A DNA stretch of 63,033 bases from Allomuricauda sp. CP2A (GTDB lineage: Bacteria; Bacteroidota; Bacteroidia; Flavobacteriales; Flavobacteriaceae), in contig NZ_LXTT01000075.1 of NCBI RefSeq assembly GCF_001683915.1, positions 1 through 63,033 of the forward strand. The letters run 5' to 3'. The notes under the pieces are model-generated. The model had not been told where the DNA came from and searched no databases. It was given only the letters and a program-made list of their open reading frames with translations. This document shows positions 16,081-24,972 of this stretch, piece by piece; the first letter of the stretch is position 1, and the number at the start of each line of letters is the position of its first letter. Made by a program: the position numbers and the translations under genes.

Positions 16081-16125
16081 TCTCGACTGCGCCTGTCTGC
16101 CGACAAAGGCAGGCTCGACCTGACA
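16081..16125 (+). repeat. GC-rich nested palindrome element B
   Basis: TCTCGACTGCG flanks GCCTGTCTGCC, GACAAA and GGCAGGC, followed by TCGACCTGACA. The palindrome interrupts what otherwise reads like a common intergenic repeat of the form TCGACTGCGCTCxxxxTGACA. Confidence 0.7.
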
Positions 16126-16313
16126 ACAATAAAATAATTTTGTCTCCAAAGCCGTAGAAAAGATTGGCAGCAGTCCAGCAGTCACATAAAACAAACATTG
16201 AACTATTTGGCTGCATCAAAATTAAAGCTGGGAATAATTGTAAATTTTGGCGAGGATCAACTTACTTACAAGAGAGTATTACTTTAAGTCATTAGTGAAA
16301 ATTAGTGTAATTC

Positions 16314-17078
16314 GTGTCGAACATATTTAAGTTTTTCCTCAATTTAATCCCAAGGCCATTGCTCATTAGACTAAGCTATTGGGTACGTCCGCTGATTGCC
16401 TTTTCCCTTAAGGGAAACACCTTCACAGACCCCATTGATGGTAAAAGTTTTAGAACGTTTTTGCCTTACGGTTATGAAAATCCAAGGGAAAATGTGCTCT
16501 CCCCCTCCACCCTTTCCTTGGAACGGCACCGGCTGTTGTGGCTCTATCTAAAAAATGAAACGGATTTCTTCAGCAAAACCCACAAGGTGCTCCACTTTGC
16601 TCCGGAACAGGCTTTTCATAAACGATTCAAAAAATTAAGCAACATCCAGTACACTACAACCGATTTGAATTCTCCGTTGGCAGAAGTGAAAGCCGATATC
16701 TGTAATCTTCCCTTTGCAGATAACAGTTTTGATGTGATTCTCTGCAACCATGTCTTGGAGCATATCCCCAATGACACCAAAGCCATGCAAGAACTCCATC
16801 GGGTTATGAAACCGGGGGGATGGGGCATTTTTCAGATTCCGCAGGATTTGAGGCGGGAAAAGACCTTTGAAGACGATTCCATTACCGACAAAAAGGAGCG
16901 TGCCCGCATCTTTGGCCAGTACGATCATGTGCGCATCTACGGAAGGGATTATTTTGATAAACTCCGAAGCGTTGGATTTACCGTTAAAGAAGTGGATTAC
17001 ACCAACACACTTCCAAAGGAAGAAGTTGAGAGATATCGATTGGCCAAGGGGGAGATTATTCCACTGGTCAAAAAATAA
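16314..17078 (+). CDS. Class I SAM-dependent methyltransferase (Methyltransf_11 type)
   Basis: A GTG start at 16314 gives 254 residues beginning SNIFKFFLNLIPRPLL. The SAM-binding region is unusual: motif I is VLHFAPEQAF rather than a GxGxG loop. Later motifs are normal: YTTTDLNS, ADICNLPFADNSFDVILCNHVLEHI, then HRVMKPGGWGIFQIP. A group of bacterial methyltransferases carries this HFAPE form, and their substrates are not known. The N-terminal hydrophobic stretch (RLSYWVRPLIAFSL) may attach it to the membrane. It is monocistronic, with a repeat element downstream. Confidence 0.82.
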   Translation: MSNIFKFFLNLIPRPLLIRLSYWVRPLIAFSLKGNTFTDPIDGKSFRTFLPYGYENPRENVLSPSTLSLERHRLLWLYLKNETDFFSKTHKVLHFAPEQAFHKRFKKLSNIQYTTTDLNSPLAEVKADICNLPFADNSFDVILCNHVLEHIPNDTKAMQELHRVMKPGGWGIFQIPQDLRREKTFEDDSITDKKERARIFGQYDHVRIYGRDYFDKLRSVGFTVKEVDYTNTLPKEEVERYRLAKGEIIPLVKK

Positions 17079-17116
17079 ACTGATTGCCCGTTTATTGTCA
17101 TAACGGTGCTTTTGGT

Positions 17117-17196
17117 GTCATGCTGAACTTGTTTCAGCATCTCATCCTACTGAACATGAACACCTTTATGTGACCCTGAAACAAGTTCAGGGTGAC
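17117..17196. repeat. Intergenic REP-like repeat (CTGAA/TTCAG palindromes)
   Basis: GTCATGCTGAACTTGTTTCAGCA and, 35 bp on, GACCCTGAAACAAGTTCAGGGTGAC each contain the palindrome CTGAAxxxxxTTCAG. A second copy with the same two-palindrome layout lies at 33751-33825 and a variant at 43714-43760. Confidence 0.8.
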
Positions 17197-17236
17197 GTTG
17201 GCAACATTATTACTCTTAGCAGATATTCAAAAAAAA

Positions 17237-18241
17237 TCAATTTTTAATTAAAGCTTCAAAACCAGAAGTAAAAAACTCTTGAGTCTCCCCATTTTCATCC
17301 AAGTAGATGATGTAGGCCTCCAATTCCCCATGGTTTTCCAATACCTTTTTGGATTCAGCCAAATCCATCGCCATAAACGTTGTGGCAAAAGCATCAGCCA
17401 CGGCACAGGTGTTTGCCACCACACTGGTGGCCAAAACATAGGCATTTTTTGTATATCCGGTCTTAGGATCAATGGTATGGACATATTTTTCACCAGTTTC
17501 AGGATCAATCCTGAATTTGCGGTAGTTTCCGGATGAAGCCATCGCCTTATCTTCCAAACTCACAATCAATTTTAGCTGACGACCAGTTTCCACTTGGGGA
17601 TCGTCAATACCTACGGTCCATTGCTTTCCGGAAACAAGATTTGTGCCCTTGGCCAACACCTCTCCCCCTACTTCCACCAAATAATTTTCAATGCCTTTGG
17701 CATCGAGCAGGGCTCCCAAACGGTCTATGGCGTATCCTTTGGCCACGGCATTAAAGTCAAAACGGATGGCCGGATTTGTCTTGGTAATGGTATTATCGCT
17801 GTTCAACTGTACCTTGTCCCATCCAACATAGCGCAATAGACTGTCCACTTTAAGGCTGTCGAGCTGCATCTGTTCACCCGGTCCAAACCCCCATGCATTG
17901 GCCAAAACACCAATTGTGGGATCAAAATAGCCGTTTGAGGCTCGGTGTACTTCGGTGGAAATATCAAAAACTTCCTTGAACATATCATCCACCACCACTG
18001 TGGAATCCCCTTCATTGATCTTTGAAATATCGGAAGTGGGAATATAGGTGGACATGGATTGGTTCATGACCTGAAAAACGGAGTCAATCTCTTTTTGGTA
18101 GTCCAATGGTTCTTTGGAAATGTAAATAATGGAATAGGAAGTGCCCAATGCACCACCACTATTCTGATTTTTAATCCATTTTGGGGAGTTACATCCCAAA
18201 AACAATACGGTAACCGCTAAAAGAAGTGCGCTTTTCAACAT
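17237..18241 (-). CDS. apbE: FAD:protein FMN transferase, ApbE family lipoprotein
   Basis: The 334-residue protein has a lipoprotein signal (LLLAVTVLFLGCNS). ApbE motifs are present: GTSYSIIY, FDFNAVAKGYAIDRL, YLVEVGGEVLAKG, WTVGIDDP, SSGNYRKF, and HTIDPKTGY with the conserved T/H region. The C-terminal Asp in CAVADAFATTFMAM binds metal. It uses FAD to attach FMN to threonine in NqrB and NqrC, and its place at the end of the nqr operon fits that role. It acts in the periplasm. It directly follows the 119-residue gene with no gap. Confidence 0.95.
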   Translation of the reverse strand: MLKSALLLAVTVLFLGCNSPKWIKNQNSGGALGTSYSIIYISKEPLDYQKEIDSVFQVMNQSMSTYIPTSDISKINEGDSTVVVDDMFKEVFDISTEVHRASNGYFDPTIGVLANAWGFGPGEQMQLDSLKVDSLLRYVGWDKVQLNSDNTITKTNPAIRFDFNAVAKGYAIDRLGALLDAKGIENYLVEVGGEVLAKGTNLVSGKQWTVGIDDPQVETGRQLKLIVSLEDKAMASSGNYRKFRIDPETGEKYVHTIDPKTGYTKNAYVLATSVVANTCAVADAFATTFMAMDLAESKKVLENHGELEAYIIYLDENGETQEFFTSGFEALIKN

Positions 18242-18601
18242 TTAGATCTCAATCAGTCCTTGATAGTCCACAATATACTCTTCATCCAAACACAATGGAA
18301 GTTCCTGGTCGGCGGCGTTGGAAAGTCCAACCCCGGCAAAATAGGTCTTGGCCTCAAACTTTTCCGCGTGGTCCTTCACCGTTTGCATCAATTCTTTGTC
18401 ATACTCCCTTGGGTCCAATGGAAACTCCACATTCCGAACCACAATGAAATGCAACACTTTTTCTTTGAGACAAACATACTGAGGGTTTTTCTTGAGCTTA
18501 CTATTGATGGCCATAAACTCAAAACCATCGGCTTCCAGTTCGTGGCCCACAATGTTCATGGCCAAATTATGAAGTTCCTGTTCCGTTAATTCTCTTCCCA
18601 T
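18242..18601 (-). CDS. Conserved 119-residue protein of the nqr locus
   Basis: A cytoplasmic-looking protein of 119 residues without signal peptide or membrane helix: MGRELTEQELHNLAMN, HELEADGFEFMAINSKL, NPQYVCLKEKVLHFIVV, then KTYFAGVGLSNAADQEL and a C-terminal DEEYIVDYQGLIEI. I have seen related proteins near nqr genes in Flavobacteria labelled as a subunit F, but it has no iron-sulfur or flavin motif and is not NqrF. Its place between nqrF and apbE suggests a maturation or assembly role. A hairpin terminator sits immediately upstream, so expression may be lower than the subunits. Confidence 0.75.
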   Translation of the reverse strand: MGRELTEQELHNLAMNIVGHELEADGFEFMAINSKLKKNPQYVCLKEKVLHFIVVRNVEFPLDPREYDKELMQTVKDHAEKFEAKTYFAGVGLSNAADQELPLCLDEEYIVDYQGLIEI

Positions 18602-18612
18602 ATGGATAAAAA

Positions 18613-18634
18613 AACCGATGCGTTGGCATCGGTT
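18613..18634 (-). terminator. Hairpin terminator between nqrF and the 119-residue gene
   Basis: On the minus strand AACCGATGC, CAAC and GCATCGGTT form a hairpin followed by a T tract that ends only a few bases before the ATG at 18601. This is a Rho-independent terminator shape inside the nqr-apbE gene run. Confidence 0.8.
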
Positions 18635-18662
18635 GGTTTTTTATTTACACCTCAATGTCTCC

Positions 18663-18706
18663 TTCGACTGCCTACCCGATCGGCAGGCGGGCGCTCAGGA
18701 TGACAA
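18663..18706 (+). repeat. GC-rich nested palindrome element C
   Basis: TTCGACTG, then CCTACCCGATCGGCAGGCGGG, then CGCTCAGGATGACA. The flanks resemble elements A and B at 16.0-16.1 kb with a GC-rich palindrome inserted between. It lies in the nqrF to 119-residue gene gap. Confidence 0.65.
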
Positions 18707-18731
18707 TTTGAGGCAACATTATACGCATTTT

Positions 18732-20042
18732 CTATCCTCCAAAGTCATCGAACCTGATATTCTCATCTGGAATACCGAAGTCCTCTCCCATTTTCTGAAC
18801 GGCCTTGTTCATCAATGGTGGACCACAGAAATACAGTTCAATATCTTCCGGAGTTTCGTGGTGATTCAAGTAATTATCAATCACACAGTTATGGATAAAT
18901 CCAACAAAGCCATCTCCTTCTTCATCATTAATATCTTTTTTGACCTTCCAATTGTCTTCTTCCAAGGGTTCTGAAAGAGCCATGTAGAACTTAAAGTTGG
19001 GGAATTCTTTTTCCAATTGCTTGAAATGGTCAATGTAGAACAACTCTCTTTTGGAACGTCCTCCATACCAATAGGTCACCTTTCTATTGGTCTTTAAGGT
19101 CCTGAACAAGTGGTATAAGTGTGAACGCATGGGCGCCATTCCGGCTCCACCACCAACATAGAGCATTTCAGCTTCGGATTCGTTGATGAAAAATTCACCA
19201 AATGGACCTGAAATGGTCACTGGATCACCCTTTTTCAAGCTAAAGATGTAAGACGAAGCAATCCCGGGATTTACATCCATCCAACCGTTTTTGGAACGAT
19301 CCCATGGTGGGGTTGCAATACGTACGTTCAACATGATTTCCCGTCCTTCAGCTGGGTAAGAGGCCATGGAATAAGCACGCTCCACGGTCTCAGGATTCTT
19401 CATCACCAAGGGCCACAGATTGAACTTGTCCCACTCCGCCTGGAATTTATCCGGAGTTTCATGTTCCTCTGGGTGTGCAGTAATGTCAATATCTGAATAC
19501 TTTATTTCGCAAGGTGGAATTTCGATTTGGATATACCCCCCGGCTTTATAGTTCATATCCTCAGGAATCTCAACCACAAATTCCTTGATAAAAGAGGCCA
19601 CGTTGTAGTTACGCACCACCTTGGCATCCCATTTTTTGATGCCAAAGACCTCTTCTGGAATGGTGATTTCCATGTCTTGTTTCACCTTCACCTGACAGGC
19701 CAAACGGGCCCCTTCACGCAATTCCTTTTTTGAGAAATGCGGGGTTTCCGTGGGCAAGGCCTCACCTCCACCAGAAAGCACATGACATTCGCACTGGATA
19801 CAGGTTCCACCACCACCACAAGCGGAAGGCAAGAATATTTTTTGGTTCCCCAAGGTGGACAGCAATGATCCTCCTGACCCTACTTCCAACTCCTTTTCAC
19901 CGTTAATGGTAATGGTCACCGGACCGGAAGGGGTCAATTTTTCCTTGGTGAACAGCAACAAGGCCACCAACAATAACAACAAAATAAGAAAAGCTACTAC
20001 GGTAATTAAAATAGTACCTCCAGTACTTGCGGCTAATATCAT
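18732..20042 (-). CDS. nqrF: Na+-translocating NADH-quinone reductase subunit F
   Basis: The 436-residue subunit oxidises NADH and passes electrons into the complex. An N-terminal transmembrane helix ([21 protein letters not shown]) precedes a 2Fe-2S ferredoxin domain with cysteines in [10 protein letters not shown] and ACQVKV. Then come the FAD domain ([27 protein letters not shown]) and the NADH domain ([15 protein letters not shown], then [12 protein letters not shown]). The C-terminal FDDFGG is typical. It is the last of six nqr structural genes and follows nqrE by 2 bp. Confidence 0.97.
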   Translation of the reverse strand: MILAASTGGTILITVVAFLILLLLLVALLLFTKEKLTPSGPVTITINGEKELEVGSGGSLLSTLGNQKIFLPSACGGGGTCIQCECHVLSGGGEALPTETPHFSKKELREGARLACQVKVKQDMEITIPEEVFGIKKWDAKVVRNYNVASFIKEFVVEIPEDMNYKAGGYIQIEIPPCEIKYSDIDITAHPEEHETPDKFQAEWDKFNLWPLVMKNPETVERAYSMASYPAEGREIMLNVRIATPPWDRSKNGWMDVNPGIASSYIFSLKKGDPVTISGPFGEFFINESEAEMLYVGGGAGMAPMRSHLYHLFRTLKTNRKVTYWYGGRSKRELFYIDHFKQLEKEFPNFKFYMALSEPLEEDNWKVKKDINDEEGDGFVGFIHNCVIDNYLNHHETPEDIELYFCGPPLMNKAVQKMGEDFGIPDENIRFDDFGG

Positions 20043-20044
20043 CT

Positions 20045-20788
20045 TTATTTGTTTATAACTTCGTTATAGGAAACTGCTTTTTCTTTGTCCTCAATCTCCT
20101 TTTTAATTTCTTTTTCCTCTTTGTTCTCTGCTTTTACCGTGGTAGTTTCTGTCCCTTCTGGCGGTTCATTGTCGCCGGTCAGCATTCCACCAAAACTCTG
20201 GAACCCTATTCCCATCAATCCAGTGATGATGAAGGTAATGCCCAACCCGCGCAATGGGGCCGGAACGTTGGAATAGCGAATCTTCTCACGGATGGCCGCA
20301 ATCGCCAAAATGGCCAAGAACCAACCGATACCTGAGCTTATCCCATAATTGAATGCGAGTCCAATATTTGGAATCTCACGGGTCTGCATAAACAAAGATC
20401 CACCCAAGATGGCACAGTTTACGGCAATCAGCGGCAAAAAGATACCCAAGGAATTATACAGTGCTGGAGAGAATTTCTCGACCACGATCTCTACCAATTG
20501 TACCATGGTGGCAATGGTTGCGATAAACAGGATGAAGGAAAGGAATCCCAAATCATATTCGGCGTACTCTGGTCCCAACCAGGCCAAAGCCCCATCTTTC
20601 AATAAATATTGATCCAACAACCAGTTCAGCGGAACCGTAACCCCCAAAACGAAGATTACAGCAGCTCCCAGACCAACGGCTGTAGATACTTTCTTGGATA
20701 CGGCCAAATAGGAACACATTCCCAAAAAGACCGAAAACACCATATTATCTATAAAAATTGACTTAAAAAACAGTTCTAAATGCTCCAT
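20045..20788 (-). CDS. nqrE: Na+-translocating NADH-quinone reductase subunit E
   Basis: The first ~200 residues are the six-helix NqrE membrane subunit: [24 protein letters not shown] at the start, [18 protein letters not shown], and [14 protein letters not shown] with one of the conserved cysteines. NqrD and NqrE together hold an iron centre between them. A C-terminal tail of about 45 residues, charged and low-complexity ([36 protein letters not shown]), exceeds the usual ~200-residue length and is predicted to be disordered. Function of the tail is unknown. Confidence 0.95.
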   Translation of the reverse strand: MEHLELFFKSIFIDNMVFSVFLGMCSYLAVSKKVSTAVGLGAAVIFVLGVTVPLNWLLDQYLLKDGALAWLGPEYAEYDLGFLSFILFIATIATMVQLVEIVVEKFSPALYNSLGIFLPLIAVNCAILGGSLFMQTREIPNIGLAFNYGISSGIGWFLAILAIAAIREKIRYSNVPAPLRGLGITFIITGLMGIGFQSFGGMLTGDNEPPEGTETTTVKAENKEEKEIKKEIEDKEKAVSYNEVINK

Positions 20789-20799
20789 ATCTTCCCAGT

Positions 20800-21447
20800 T
20801 TATGCTTCTTCTATCAATGCTCTATTTCTGGAACGTTGTACCCAGATAATGATTCCCACTACGATCAATGCTGCTGGAGGTATGATCATAAATCCATTGT
20901 TCTCATACCCCAAGGCATACAATCCGGTTTTGGCCACAGGGTCTCCCAAGACCTTGATCCCAAATAAGGTTCCCGAACCCAAAAGTTCCCTGAAAAATCC
21001 AACAATGATCAAAATAACTCCATATCCCAAGGCATTTCCAATACCGTCCAAAAAGGATTTCCAAGGTCCGTTGCCCAGGGCAAAGGCCTCAAATCTACCC
21101 ATGATGATACAGTTGGTAATGATCAATCCCACAAATACCGACAGTGTTTTGCTCAATTCATACGCAAAGGCCTTCAATACCTGATCCACAATAATCACCA
21201 AAGCGGCCACAACGACCAACTGCACAATAATCCTGATCTTTGCCGGTATAACGTTACGCAATAGCGAAATGACCACGTTGCCCACTCCAAGTACAAACAG
21301 CACCGAAATTGCCATTACCACTGAAGCTTTTAGTTCTGCAGTAATTGCCAGGGCCGAGCAAATTCCCAATACCTGTATGGTTATGGGGTTGTTGTCCGCC
21401 AAAGGATCTAATATCAGATTTGAATCTTTTTTTGATAGTAGCGCCAT
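20800..21447 (-). CDS. nqrD: Na+-translocating NADH-quinone reductase subunit D
   Basis: The 215-residue membrane subunit is paralogous to NqrE. It shows [19 protein letters not shown] near the N-terminus and [12 protein letters not shown] with the conserved cysteine, plus six hydrophobic helices. Together with NqrE it forms the intramembrane iron site. It lies 1 bp after nqrC and 11 bp before nqrE, within the operon. Confidence 0.97.
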   Translation of the reverse strand: MALLSKKDSNLILDPLADNNPITIQVLGICSALAITAELKASVVMAISVLFVLGVGNVVISLLRNVIPAKIRIIVQLVVVAALVIIVDQVLKAFAYELSKTLSVFVGLIITNCIIMGRFEAFALGNGPWKSFLDGIGNALGYGVILIIVGFFRELLGSGTLFGIKVLGDPVAKTGLYALGYENNGFMIIPPAALIVVGIIIWVQRSRNRALIEEA

Positions 21448-21448
21448 A

Positions 21449-22198
21449 TTATTTTTTTCTAATGGTTTCTAAATAAGGTTTGTAGAGCTTTAGGGCATCT
21501 TTGATCATTGCAGAAATTCCATTTCCCGTGATGGTAGCCCCTGCCAATGCATCCACTTCATTATCGTCCTTGTTCTCGTTCAATGGGTCGCCATTGCCTT
21601 TGGCCACGGCAATCCCAGCATAGCTGTTGCCATCCAAAATGGATTCTCCCTCAAAATCATCCATAAAGAAACGCTGGTTAATGTTTGCTCCAAGTCCGGG
21701 TGTCTCTCCCTTGTGATCAAAGAAAACACCTTGCACCACCATATTGGCATCTACGGACATAAAGCCCCAAATGGCATCCCACAATCCTTTTCCGTAAAGT
21801 GGGATGATGTAATACTCCTTCCCATCTTTCTCACCAATCAGCAAAGGTAATTCTGCACTACCACCGCTTTTAATGGTGCTGAGCTGTTTTTTCATGTCAA
21901 TCAGATAGGCATCTTGCTTTTCTTTCACTTCAGTGCCTTCTATGACCAATTGTTTTTTGATGTATTTGGAAAACTCACTTTCCACTTCAGAAGTAGGAAT
22001 AAAACTTACGCTTCCTTCTCCTTCATTGTCATTGACCCCCATGGCATAGAGGATGTTCTGCTGCTTTTCAAATCGCTGGTTCTCATCGACCTTTGGCTTT
22101 AGTGCCGATGCCAAGAAGGCAAGAACGGAACCTACAACGATTACCATCACAACCGCGAAAACCACAGTGTAGCTATTTTTTTCTGTATTGATTGCCAT
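21449..22198 (-). CDS. nqrC: Na+-translocating NADH-quinone reductase subunit C
   Basis: The 249-residue subunit has one N-terminal transmembrane helix (VVFAVVMVIVVGSVLAFLASAL) and a periplasmic FMN-binding domain. The FMN is attached to threonine in VDALAGATITGNGIS, a normal (S/T/A)GAT flavinylation motif. WGFMSVDANMVVQGVFFDH and ETPGLGANI are further family signatures. ApbE from the same operon attaches the FMN. Confidence 0.97.
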   Translation of the reverse strand: MAINTEKNSYTVVFAVVMVIVVGSVLAFLASALKPKVDENQRFEKQQNILYAMGVNDNEGEGSVSFIPTSEVESEFSKYIKKQLVIEGTEVKEKQDAYLIDMKKQLSTIKSGGSAELPLLIGEKDGKEYYIIPLYGKGLWDAIWGFMSVDANMVVQGVFFDHKGETPGLGANINQRFFMDDFEGESILDGNSYAGIAVAKGNGDPLNENKDDNEVDALAGATITGNGISAMIKDALKLYKPYLETIRKK

Positions 22199-22200
22199 AA

Positions 22201-23466
22201 TTAAGCTGTTTCCGTTTTTAATGTATCAACTTCTTCATCCGATGTTTTGGGATAAATGGTTGCTGTCTTCAATCGTTTCATTCTCTTTTTGATGTTGCCC
22301 TTTATCACGTAGTGATCAATGGTTGGGGCAAATACGTTCATCAACAGTATGGCCAAGAACACCCCTTCCGGATATCCCGGATTGAACACACGAATCATGA
22401 CGGACATGAATCCGATCAGGAATCCGTAAATCCATTTTCCCTTGTTGGTCTGCGAACCGGTCACGGGATCCGTGGCCATGAACACAATACCAAAGATGAG
22501 ACCGCCCACCAACAAATGCTGCCAATACGGGAAGCTCATCAAGGTGTAGAATTTACTGTACTCAGGCAACCAACCTGCATCCACAATACCATTAAAAATC
22601 AATCCCATGGCCAAGGAGCCCAACACGGCACTCAACATGATGCGCCATGAGGCTATTTTGGAGAAAATCAAGAAAAGACCACCCAAAACAATCAATAAGG
22701 TGGATGTTTCCCCCACAGAGCCCGGGATAAATCCATAGAACATATCAGCTAGGGAGTAACCCGTGTCTGTATTTCCCTGCGCCAAATATCCCAAAACGGT
22801 TTCCCCGGAAATGGCATCGGTGGAACCTGCCTGGGTCAACCCATCCTTTGCACCGTGCACCCATACCTTATCCCCGCTCATCCAAGTGGGATAGGCAAAG
22901 AACAGGAAGGCACGAATGGTAAGGGCCGGGTTCAATATGTTCATTCCGGTTCCCCCAAAAACTTCTTTTCCGATGACCACACCAAAAACAACGGCTACGG
23001 CCAACATCCAAAGGGGTGTGTCCACAGGGACAATCAAAGGAACCAGCATTCCGGTTACCAAATAGCCCTCTTCCACTTCGTGGCCCTTGATCACGGCAAA
23101 CAAAAATTCGATGGCAAGACCTACTCCGTAGGAAACGATCACCAAAGGCAAAACAGTGGTGATTCCCACCAAAAAGTTATCCCATGTCAAAAAGTGTTGG
23201 AACAAATCAAAATTCTCTGGAAAACCGTTGATGGCGGAGTAATGCTGATATCCTGCATTGAACATTCCGAACAGCAAACAGGGCACCAAGGCCATGATCA
23301 CCGTGTTCATGGTGCGCTTTAGGTCATCCGCTCCACGAATGTGCCCACCGGAATGCGTTGTTTCGTTGGGTGTATATAGAAAAGTGTGCAGTGCATTGAA
23401 GGCCGGAGCCATTTTTTTGCCCTGATACTTTAACTTCAGCTGATGTAATTTTTCTTTCATTCCCAT
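22201..23466 (-). CDS. nqrB: Na+-translocating NADH-quinone reductase subunit B
   Basis: The 421-residue multi-helix membrane subunit carries riboflavin and a covalent FMN and forms part of the Na+ channel. Family features include FLYTPNETTHSGGHIRG, FGGTGMNILNPALTIRAFLFF and GIVFMATDPVTGSQTNKGKW. The expected flavinylation region reads DAISGETVLG: the threonine is present but the preceding residue is Glu where the common motif has Ala. Two basic C-terminal segments end the protein. It is 2 bp after nqrA. Confidence 0.96.
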   Translation of the reverse strand: MGMKEKLHQLKLKYQGKKMAPAFNALHTFLYTPNETTHSGGHIRGADDLKRTMNTVIMALVPCLLFGMFNAGYQHYSAINGFPENFDLFQHFLTWDNFLVGITTVLPLVIVSYGVGLAIEFLFAVIKGHEVEEGYLVTGMLVPLIVPVDTPLWMLAVAVVFGVVIGKEVFGGTGMNILNPALTIRAFLFFAYPTWMSGDKVWVHGAKDGLTQAGSTDAISGETVLGYLAQGNTDTGYSLADMFYGFIPGSVGETSTLLIVLGGLFLIFSKIASWRIMLSAVLGSLAMGLIFNGIVDAGWLPEYSKFYTLMSFPYWQHLLVGGLIFGIVFMATDPVTGSQTNKGKWIYGFLIGFMSVMIRVFNPGYPEGVFLAILLMNVFAPTIDHYVIKGNIKKRMKRLKTATIYPKTSDEEVDTLKTETA

Positions 23467-23467
23467 A

Positions 23468-24820
23468 TTATCCTAGTTCTTTTTGCAACAAATCCAATCC
23501 TTCCCTGATTATCTGCTGGTGCGGTTGTTTTGATATGCATATGAATTCTGTGAGTGAAAAGTCCTCCGGAGCCACTTCGTAGAGTCCCAATTGCTCCATG
23601 TCATCCAAATCCCCTACCATACAGGCCTTCAACAATTGAAGCGGGTAGATGTCCATGGGGAATACCTGCTCATATTGACCTGTGACCACAAAAGCCCGGT
23701 GTTCACCATTGGTATTGGTATCCAAATTGTATTTTTTCTTGGGCTGTAGCCAAGAAAAGGTAAGTGCCCTGGTGGTTGAAACCTTATTGAAAATAGGTCT
23801 GTTCCATCCGAAGAAATCATAATCATCCCCTTCGGGGATTGCCGTAACGGTATTGTTGTAGTACCCCAAATGACCTTCGGTATTGGTCTTGCTACCGGTA
23901 AGCACATCACCGTTGATCAGCCTGAACCTATCCTTATTTACACCACTGGCATAGAGAAAAGTGGAAATTTCCGCTCCTATCTTGGTGGTGTAATATTGAG
24001 GTGCTTTTATGATGGAGCCCGCCAACGCAACAATACGTTCCGCATTGAACTTTCCGGTCAACAGCAACTCACCTATCAACACCATATCTTGGGGCGAAAT
24101 GGTCCAAACCGTCTCCCCTTTATTGATGGGATCAATTTTATTGATCTGGGTTCCCACCAATCCTGCTGGGTGTGGCCCCGATATTTTATGGAGCTCAATT
24201 CCTTCCACATGTACAAAAGGGGACCTTCCGGACTTTCCAACCGTTACATGGATCTTTCCGGGCGTCATTTTGCGCAATGCCATCACGGCAGCTTGCAACT
24301 CCTGTTCCTTATCCCTTAACACATAGTCCGCATTGGCCGCCAAAGGCGCAGTGGTATAGGCTGACACAAATATGGCCTTGGGGGTCACATCTGGATTAGC
24401 AATAATGTCGTAGGGGCGCTGCTTGATAAAGGGCCAACCTCCATTTTGCAACAAGAAGGTTTTGATGGTCGCCGCATCTGCCGTATCAAGGTCAGGGACC
24501 TTACTCTGGGTATACTTTTGGGTTTTGTCGGCAAGAATCTTGAGCGTCAAGATTTTTCTTCTAGCCCCACGAACAATCTCCACCAACTCTCCACTTACTG
24601 GAGAGACAAAGTGCATTTCCTCCTTGTTCTTGTTATAAAAAAGGGGTTCTCCCGCTTTTACCTCTTCCCCTTGCTTTATCAACATTTTGGGGGTGATTCC
24701 GTGAAAATCATTTAGGTTTAGGGCATACACGTTACTTAAAACGGCTTTGGAAGTAGTCTGTTCTGCTGCCCCGATGAGGTTGATATCCAACCCCTTTCTA
24801 ATCCGGATGTCTTTAGACAT
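23468..24820 (-). CDS. nqrA: Na+-translocating NADH-quinone reductase subunit A
   Basis: The frame is open to 24958, but the start is put at ATG 24820 (SKDIRIRKGLDINL), where homologues begin, and a TAAATTTG box lies at 24863-24856 just upstream. This gives 450 residues. NqrA is the cytoplasmic, cofactor-free subunit that contacts quinone. Features are ALNLNDFHGITPKM, KAGEPLFYNK, FVSPVSGELVEIVRG (biotinyl-lipoyl-like) and SGPHPAGLVGTQI. It is the first gene of the operon. Confidence 0.95.
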   Translation of the reverse strand: MSKDIRIRKGLDINLIGAAEQTTSKAVLSNVYALNLNDFHGITPKMLIKQGEEVKAGEPLFYNKNKEEMHFVSPVSGELVEIVRGARRKILTLKILADKTQKYTQSKVPDLDTADAATIKTFLLQNGGWPFIKQRPYDIIANPDVTPKAIFVSAYTTAPLAANADYVLRDKEQELQAAVMALRKMTPGKIHVTVGKSGRSPFVHVEGIELHKISGPHPAGLVGTQINKIDPINKGETVWTISPQDMVLIGELLLTGKFNAERIVALAGSIIKAPQYYTTKIGAEISTFLYASGVNKDRFRLINGDVLTGSKTNTEGHLGYYNNTVTAIPEGDDYDFFGWNRPIFNKVSTTRALTFSWLQPKKKYNLDTNTNGEHRAFVVTGQYEQVFPMDIYPLQLLKACMVGDLDDMEQLGLYEVAPEDFSLTEFICISKQPHQQIIREGLDLLQKELG

Positions 24821-24855
24821 ATTGTTGTAGACCTTATTGTTATCAAAATCGGTGG

Positions 24856-24863
24856 CAAATTTA
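24856..24863 (-). promoter_or_regulatory. Candidate -7 box for the nqr operon
   Basis: On the minus strand TAAATTTG matches TAnnTTTG and lies 35 bp before the chosen nqrA start. It lies inside the longer open frame, which supports the shorter start. Confidence 0.5.
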
Positions 24864-24972
24864 GCACTAAAAGGGATGTTTTCATAATAATTAACCATAA
24901 AAATGGGATTACATCGAGCTAAATTCCCAAGGCACACTTTTTGTTTACCTTTACCCAAAAAATAAGCCCTAA

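Larger units (their letters stand above)
15996..16313. other. 318-bp intergenic region with palindromic repeats
   Basis: No credible gene is present. The first 130 bp hold two GC-rich palindromic elements (16012-16056 and 16081-16125). The remaining part to 16313 is AT-rich and ends in GTGAAAATTAGTGTAATTCGTG just before the next gene, where the promoter probably lies. Confidence 0.7.

Noticed and set aside
24821..24958. Upstream extension of nqrA
   Set aside because: The added 46 residues do not resemble NqrA, and a -7 promoter box lies within them.
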